From Phaeosaccion multiseriatum (taxonomy: Eukaryota; Ochrophyta, other classes), in contig OZ218956.1 in NCBI GenBank assembly GCA_965112735.1, forward strand, positions 1,798,001 to 1,862,000: DNA of 64,000 bases, in the 5' to 3' direction. Both the position numbers and the translations under genes were made by a program. Of this stretch, positions 60,301-64,000 are shown one piece after another. The notes beneath the pieces were generated by a model. That model had not been told where the DNA came from, searched no databases, and was given only the letters and a program-made list of their open reading frames with translations. Position 1 is the stretch's first letter. Every line of letters begins with the position of its first letter.

Positions 60301-60651
60301 TGCTCCGAGTGTCCGATGAAGGTCATTCGCTACGGGTACCTACGACGAGAGAGAGGGAGGGCGAGGGAGAGAGGGAGAGAGAGGGAGAGGAGAGAGAGAG
60401 TGAGAGAGAGGGAGAGAGAGGGAGAGAAAGAGAGAGAGCGAGGGAGAGAGAGAGGGAGAGACTCACCCATCCACCCTACCCACCCCACCCGCAGGTGCGA
60501 TTTGTTCGGCATGACTCTCTCTGAGAGGGCCCAGGCGCTCATCAACATCGCCCACCCCGACGACAGAGAGGACTTGGAAGTTAGTGCATTCACGAGAGGC
60601 TTCTTGCCACCCACCTTCCGGGGGGGGGGGGTGGTGCAGCCGCAGCCCTAA
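54339..60651 (+). CDS. Acetyl-CoA hydrolase / acetate CoA-transferase family protein
   Basis: Family members move CoA between acetyl-CoA and acids such as succinate or 4-hydroxybutyrate, often in mitochondria. Fifteen exons join in phase to give 552 aa: 54339-54456, 54554-54838, 54981-55138, 55422-55478, 55880-55948, 56160-56255, 56557-56617, 56858-56977, 57336-57405, 57533-57573, 57929-58021, 58286-58381, 59569-59754, 59892-59943, 60495-60651. Motifs follow the family from end to end: GIAATPTLLTEALCKHAE, NVRKATQEGRADYIP, LVQVSPPDEHGYCSLGTSVD, NKFVPRTHGDGIIHISNID, GIGNIPNAVLSNLVNH, then HSEMFSDGVLSL (its Glu, about 346, is the likely CoA-binding catalytic residue), GGQVDFLRGA, THHGIGRVVP, TEWG and INIAHPDDREDLE. 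An oddity is an Ala-rich insertion near residue 80. Several exons are very short (41-70 bp), while introns are packed with microsatellites. Confidence 0.87.
55391..55421 (-). repeat. Dispersed element, exact core, forming the 3' splice site
   Basis: GATGTATCACCAACTGC plus CTG triplets and CAATAG end exactly at the acceptor of CoA-transferase exon 4, so the element supplies the pyrimidine tract. Confidence 0.85.
56037..56120. repeat. (TCC)n polypyrimidine tract near a 3' splice site
   Basis: TCC units in CoA-transferase intron 5, about 40 bp before the acceptor of exon 6. Confidence 0.88.
57025..57330. repeat. (CTTC)n/(CCCT)n tract up to a 3' splice site
   Basis: About 300 bp of CTTC and CCCT units fill CoA-transferase intron 8 (56978-57335) and serve as its polypyrimidine tract. 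Confidence 0.9.
58388..58800. repeat. (GGGA)n purine tract, 5' half of intron 12
   Basis: About 410 bp of GGGA/GGAA/GAGG units starting right after the 5' splice site of CoA-transferase intron 12; includes a short GTAG tetranucleotide run at 58730-58766. Confidence 0.9.
58911..59562. repeat. (TCC)n pyrimidine tract, 3' half of intron 12
   Basis: About 650 bp of TCC units with TTC, CCA and CCG interruptions, reaching the acceptor of exon 13. Higher-order copies of a block containing CCTCTTCCTCCACCTCC recur, so the tract grew by block duplication as well as slippage. Confidence 0.92.
59990..60192. repeat. (TATAGGG)n telomere-like tract in intron
   Basis: Repeats of GGGTATA/GGGTATG with GGGTA units in CoA-transferase intron 14 (59944-60494). 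They resemble degenerate TTTAGGG/TTAGGG telomere repeats, but no exact canonical array is present. Confidence 0.75.
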
Positions 60652-60977
60652 GCAATGCAAATGCAATGCAGTGCATCGGCCCCCCGCGAGGTTTCTCTGG
60701 CCCCCGATAAGCAGAAGCCAGCGGCGGCCTACGCCGAAAGCTGACAAGTCAGGGCTGCTGCCTGGGCTGCGAGCCTGCAGACCCGAAATGCTGAATGTCA
60801 TTGAAAATCGATCTCTTCGATTTTCCTTCATCGCTTGCGAGGCAAAATCATCTTGGGGGAAAAGCAAAAGATGAAAGGGCAGCAGAGCCACATCCTGTAG
60901 CCATAGTCTTGTTAGTTCCTTACAGTCTCTTCCTTCCGATTTCCTGGACGCTACAAATGACTTCCTGACTCTTCTTG
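60652..60977. other. Spacer between CoA-transferase and AP endonuclease 2 genes
   Basis: 326 bp between two plus-strand genes, ordinary composition, few repeats. A perfect 10-bp inverted pair (AAAATCGATC/GATTTTC wording near 60806-60830) may form a small hairpin. The next gene's promoter must lie here. Confidence 0.4.
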
Positions 60978-61870
60978 ATGGTGCCCGTTGGCTCAATGAG
61001 AGAGGACGAGATGGCGACGAGGGAAGGGATTGCCTGTGCAAACGCGGCTGAGACACAGCAGAGGGACGCCTCGATCAAGCAGCGGTCTCTCCACCGAAGC
61101 TCAGGCAGGAGCAGCAGCGCCAGTAGCACCAGAAGCAATGGCCAGATCAGCGGCAAGAGCGCAAGCCGGATCAGCGAGCCCCTCCGGCCGTGCAGCCCCG
61201 GCTGTATGAGAATCGTCTCCTGGAACGTTAATGGACTGCGCAGTGTGGCTGGAGAGGGAGGATTCGGGTCCCTGCAAGCGCTTTTGGAGGTTAGTGCCGC
61301 ATGCCTGCCTGTTGTCTTTTCCCTCATCCCCGTGGCAATTTGCGATGCCCCCGCTCTAAAGCGGAAGGCTCTCCATATTTTTATTAAGCTACCTGAGTGT
61401 AAGGAGCATTTAGTAAAGGAGGTGGTGGTGCTGTCATGGGTGCGTAATGAAATGTGTGTATCGTCAGACGGGCGGATGGATTGCCTGGCATGGCACGAAG
61501 GGCGACAGCTTCCACGGGCCTTTTATGGGCTGGAGCGTCTCGTCTCCTTTTGGAGCAAAGGATGGCTGCACACCACGGCTGTCAATAGAATGGACTAGCA
61601 ACTGCCTCGACGCTTTAACACCCCTTCCCTCGTCGTCCTTCTCATTCTTCGTCCTCTTTCGCTTCGGTTGTGGCCTCTTTTGCTCGCGCCCACCTCTCCC
61701 TCGCACTCACCCAGCACTTGGATGCTGACATTGCATGCTTTCAAGAGACCAAAATAACGCGCCAGGCGATTGACGATAGACTCGCCAGGTGAGGCATTTG
61801 AAAGCGGCGTCGGGTAAGCCCTTGGGACATGATGCTTTGGAACTGCGACGCTGTTTTTCCGACTGGGCTG

Positions 61871-61907
<37 letters not shown>

Positions 61908-62871
61908 TCTGCTGCTTGGCTTGTACGGGTCCTGTGTGTGAGAGTGTGTAAGGTGTGACTAGCTTGAGCGCGACTGAACTCGGCCTCCTTTCACTCGACA
62001 GGGTCCCCGGATACCATGCCTTCTTTAGCTTCTGCCAGCTAGAGACGCACAAGCACTACAGCGGCGTCGTGACCTTTGTTCGAGCGAGAAAGGCGCCCGT
62101 AGCTTCATTGGCAAGAGGGGGAACAAGAGGAGGAGGAGGAGGAGGAGGAGGAGGAGGAGGAGGAGGAGGAGGGATAGAACCAGGAGCAGCAGCAGCAGCA
62201 GCAGCAGCAGGAGGAGGAGGAGGTGCAATAGCAGAAGCAGCAGCAAGTCCCTCTCGCAGTCGGGTGGTGTGGTCCATATGCCCGCCTGCCCGTGCCGCAG
62301 CGACCAGCTTTCTGGACGGAGCCTTCTTTGGGGAAGAGGTGGGTAATAGTATTAGATTGGACATATCCCCTCCTCTCCCCCTCCATCGCTTGCTACTCGC
62401 TCTGTGCTTTTGTGTTGCTTCGCCGTCTCCTCTCTGGGGTAGTGTTGTAGAACCCTGTTGGACTGGGGCGTCCCTTTGAGCCGACGTCTCCGCAAGCAAG
62501 TGTTGCACTTGTCCGTCACGATGCTCACCCCCCCCCCCCCACCTCTCCCCCCCCCCCCACCACACACACACATCCCACGCGCGTCCTCTCTCCTCCCCCC
62601 GTAGGCCCTTCCTGAGCACCTAACTGCGGCGAGGGTTCAAGAGCTAGATAAGGAAGGCAGAATGGTCGCCACAGGTAAGACGCGCGAACAATTGGGCACT
62701 GTCGATGCCTCTCCCCACAGTCGGGAAAGGGCGTTGTACATTAGCACCAAGAACGCTCCCTGGGCAGCTGTCTAACGCTCTCTGGGCAGCTGTCTAACGC
62801 TCTCTTTAGACTCTCCCTGTTTCCCGCTCTCTCTTTTGTGTCTGTGTGTGCTTTCTCTCTCGCGATCTCTC

Positions 62872-62902
<31 letters not shown>

Positions 62903-63375
62903 GACTCCGTCTTTCTCCCCCCCCTCCTCTCTCTGTGCGGCTGTCACCCACCCGCCCGCCCCCCCCCCCCTTGCCATCAACAACTATCATTTGGCTTGAC
63001 CCCTCTGTCCTCCCCCCCCCTTCACTTCAGACCACGGCGACTTTGTCCTCATCAACGTGTACTCTCCGTGCGTGGGATGCGGCGACGAGGAGCGAGAGGA
63101 AGAGAGAGCCGAGTTTAAGCTGGACTTCCAGGTACTTCCCCTGCAGGGGGGTGGGGGGTTCCTTGTAAACAACCGAGACGCCGTTGCTCGTCCAAGGAAG
63201 CTCGGATGGTCAAAGAGTGTGGTACTGCAGAGCTCCTGGACTTGACTTACCCCTCCTCCCCCTCTTGCAGACTCATTCGTTACGTACGGTCCTTCCTTCA
63301 GCCAAAACGCAACCTCCCGCCTCCATCGACACGAATACAAGCACAAACACGAACAAAAACGTCATTCGAGTGACC

Positions 63376-63419
<44 letters not shown>

Positions 63420-64000
63420 ATCACCAACTGCTGTTGCTCCTACCTTGTCCCAGGCCATTCTCGGTGCTCGGATTCGCAACCTCAGACGGAGAGGGCGTCA
63501 AGTGGTGCTGCTTGGGGACCTCAATGCATGCCCAACTGCTCAGGTACGCCCCGTGGATGCGGCCCGGGTAGAGTGGGTGGTTAGAGTGAGTCCCAAACAA
63601 GGATAGGACAGAACACATGAGCCAATGTCATAAGGCTTTCCTTCGTGGAGGTAGGAGTCACCTTCTTCCTCTTCCTCTCCCTCGCCTTCTTTCTCCCCAC
63701 TTGTCTCCTTCCCCTCCTTGTCTCTCTCTGTCGGGCATCTCCCGATCTGCTACGACCCATCCTCTACCTCTACTGCCCTGGACCTGTGCCAGGCGAATAG
63801 AAGGCTGCCAAGCAACACGATTCATGTTACAACCCGAGCCTACATCCCCACCCACACCACTTCTCACCCACCTGATGATGATCTGTGGCCGACCTTTCGC
63901 CCCTCAGGACACTGCCTACCATATCGACGAGAAGAGACTGGCCAAGAGCACTGGGGGCTCTTGGTTGAGGGGCATGCTCGGTATTACAGACTCCGTACTG
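60978..64000 (+). CDS. APEX2: AP endonuclease 2 (ExoIII/EEP family), 3' end beyond window
   Basis: A DNA-repair nuclease acting at abasic sites and on 3' ends. Exons 60978-61289, 61715-61788, 62002-62338, 62605-62674, 63031-63131, 63271-63543 (or 63454-63543) and 63908-64000 join in phase; the gene runs off the right edge. EEP motifs: MRIVSWNVNGLRS (starting at 61206), DIACFQETKITRQA, GYHAFFSF with HYSGVVTFVR, then DKEGRMVATDHGDFVLINVYSP and VVLLGDLNACP. The FQETK-IT-R order and the DKEGR-VLINVYSP block point to APE2 rather than APE1. The true start may be the ATG at 61206, where the family usually begins; the 76 residues before it are Ser/Arg-rich. Exon 3 has Gly and Ala insertions. The acceptor of exon 6 is ambiguous (see findings). 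Confidence 0.82.
63377..63437 (-). repeat. Dispersed element, exact core, after a CTG run, near a 3' splice site
   Basis: A run of about 14 CTG triplets followed by TATCACCAACTGCTGTTGC, 16 bp before a candidate acceptor (63451-63453) of the AP endonuclease 2 gene. Confidence 0.87.

Noticed and set aside
60920-61327. 135-residue minus-strand frame opposite the APE2 start
   Set aside because: It overlaps the clear MRIVSWNVNG exon and shows no recognisable features of its own.

Overview
The window is nuclear DNA from a eukaryote and is almost certainly algal. Every recognisable gene except two PPR genes is split by GT-AG introns. Introns and exons alike are full of tri- and tetranucleotide repeats. 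The gene set includes an APC/C subunit, a ciliary dynein-assembly factor (DNAAF4), two phosphoinositide phosphatases, AP endonuclease 2 and two PPR proteins. Two proteins begin with a signal peptide followed by an aromatic residue after an ASAFAP-like cleavage site. That pattern is typical of plastids of red-algal secondary origin, so a flagellate-forming stramenopile alga (ochrophyte) is the best guess. The species cannot be read from the sequence.

Layout (plus strand rightward, minus strand leftward): 1-1600 (+) end of a low-complexity gene; 2130-12426 (-) inositol-polyphosphate 5-phosphatase with a C2 domain; 12852-15900 (+) PKA-like AGC kinase; 16252-21870 (-) APC7; 22337-26512 (+) DNAAF4; 27220-30959 (-) MFS transporter; 31283-40313 (+) C2-GRAM-myotubularin phosphatase; 41189-44401 (-) PPR protein; 44571-48827 (+) plastid-type protein with two YCII-like domains; 49375-51453 (-) PPR protein with an Smr-like tail; 51716-54218 (-) plastid-type histidine phosphatase; 54339-60651 (+) acetyl-CoA hydrolase/CoA-transferase; 60978 to the right edge (+) AP endonuclease 2. 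Genes alternate strand, giving six head-to-head pairs that share short 5' intervals, as little as 120 bp.

Exon models were built by hand. In each one, splice phases were followed from exon to exon, and the total length divides by three. This is internal support only; no transcript data were available. Functionally the window is a mix: phosphoinositide turnover (5-phosphatase and myotubularin), cell cycle (APC7), cilia (DNAAF4), organelle RNA handling (two PPR genes), acyl-CoA metabolism and DNA repair.

The most unusual signal is a dispersed short element with core GTTGGTGATAC, usually embedded in a CAG/CTG tract. I count 14 exact copies of this 11-mer or its complement and about eight degenerate copies. 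Chance predicts about 0.03 exact copies in 64 kb. Copies lie in coding exons in several frames (read as QQLVIQQ or AVGDTA), in introns, in intergenic DNA and just upstream of three 3' splice sites. The conservation is therefore at the DNA level, not the protein level.
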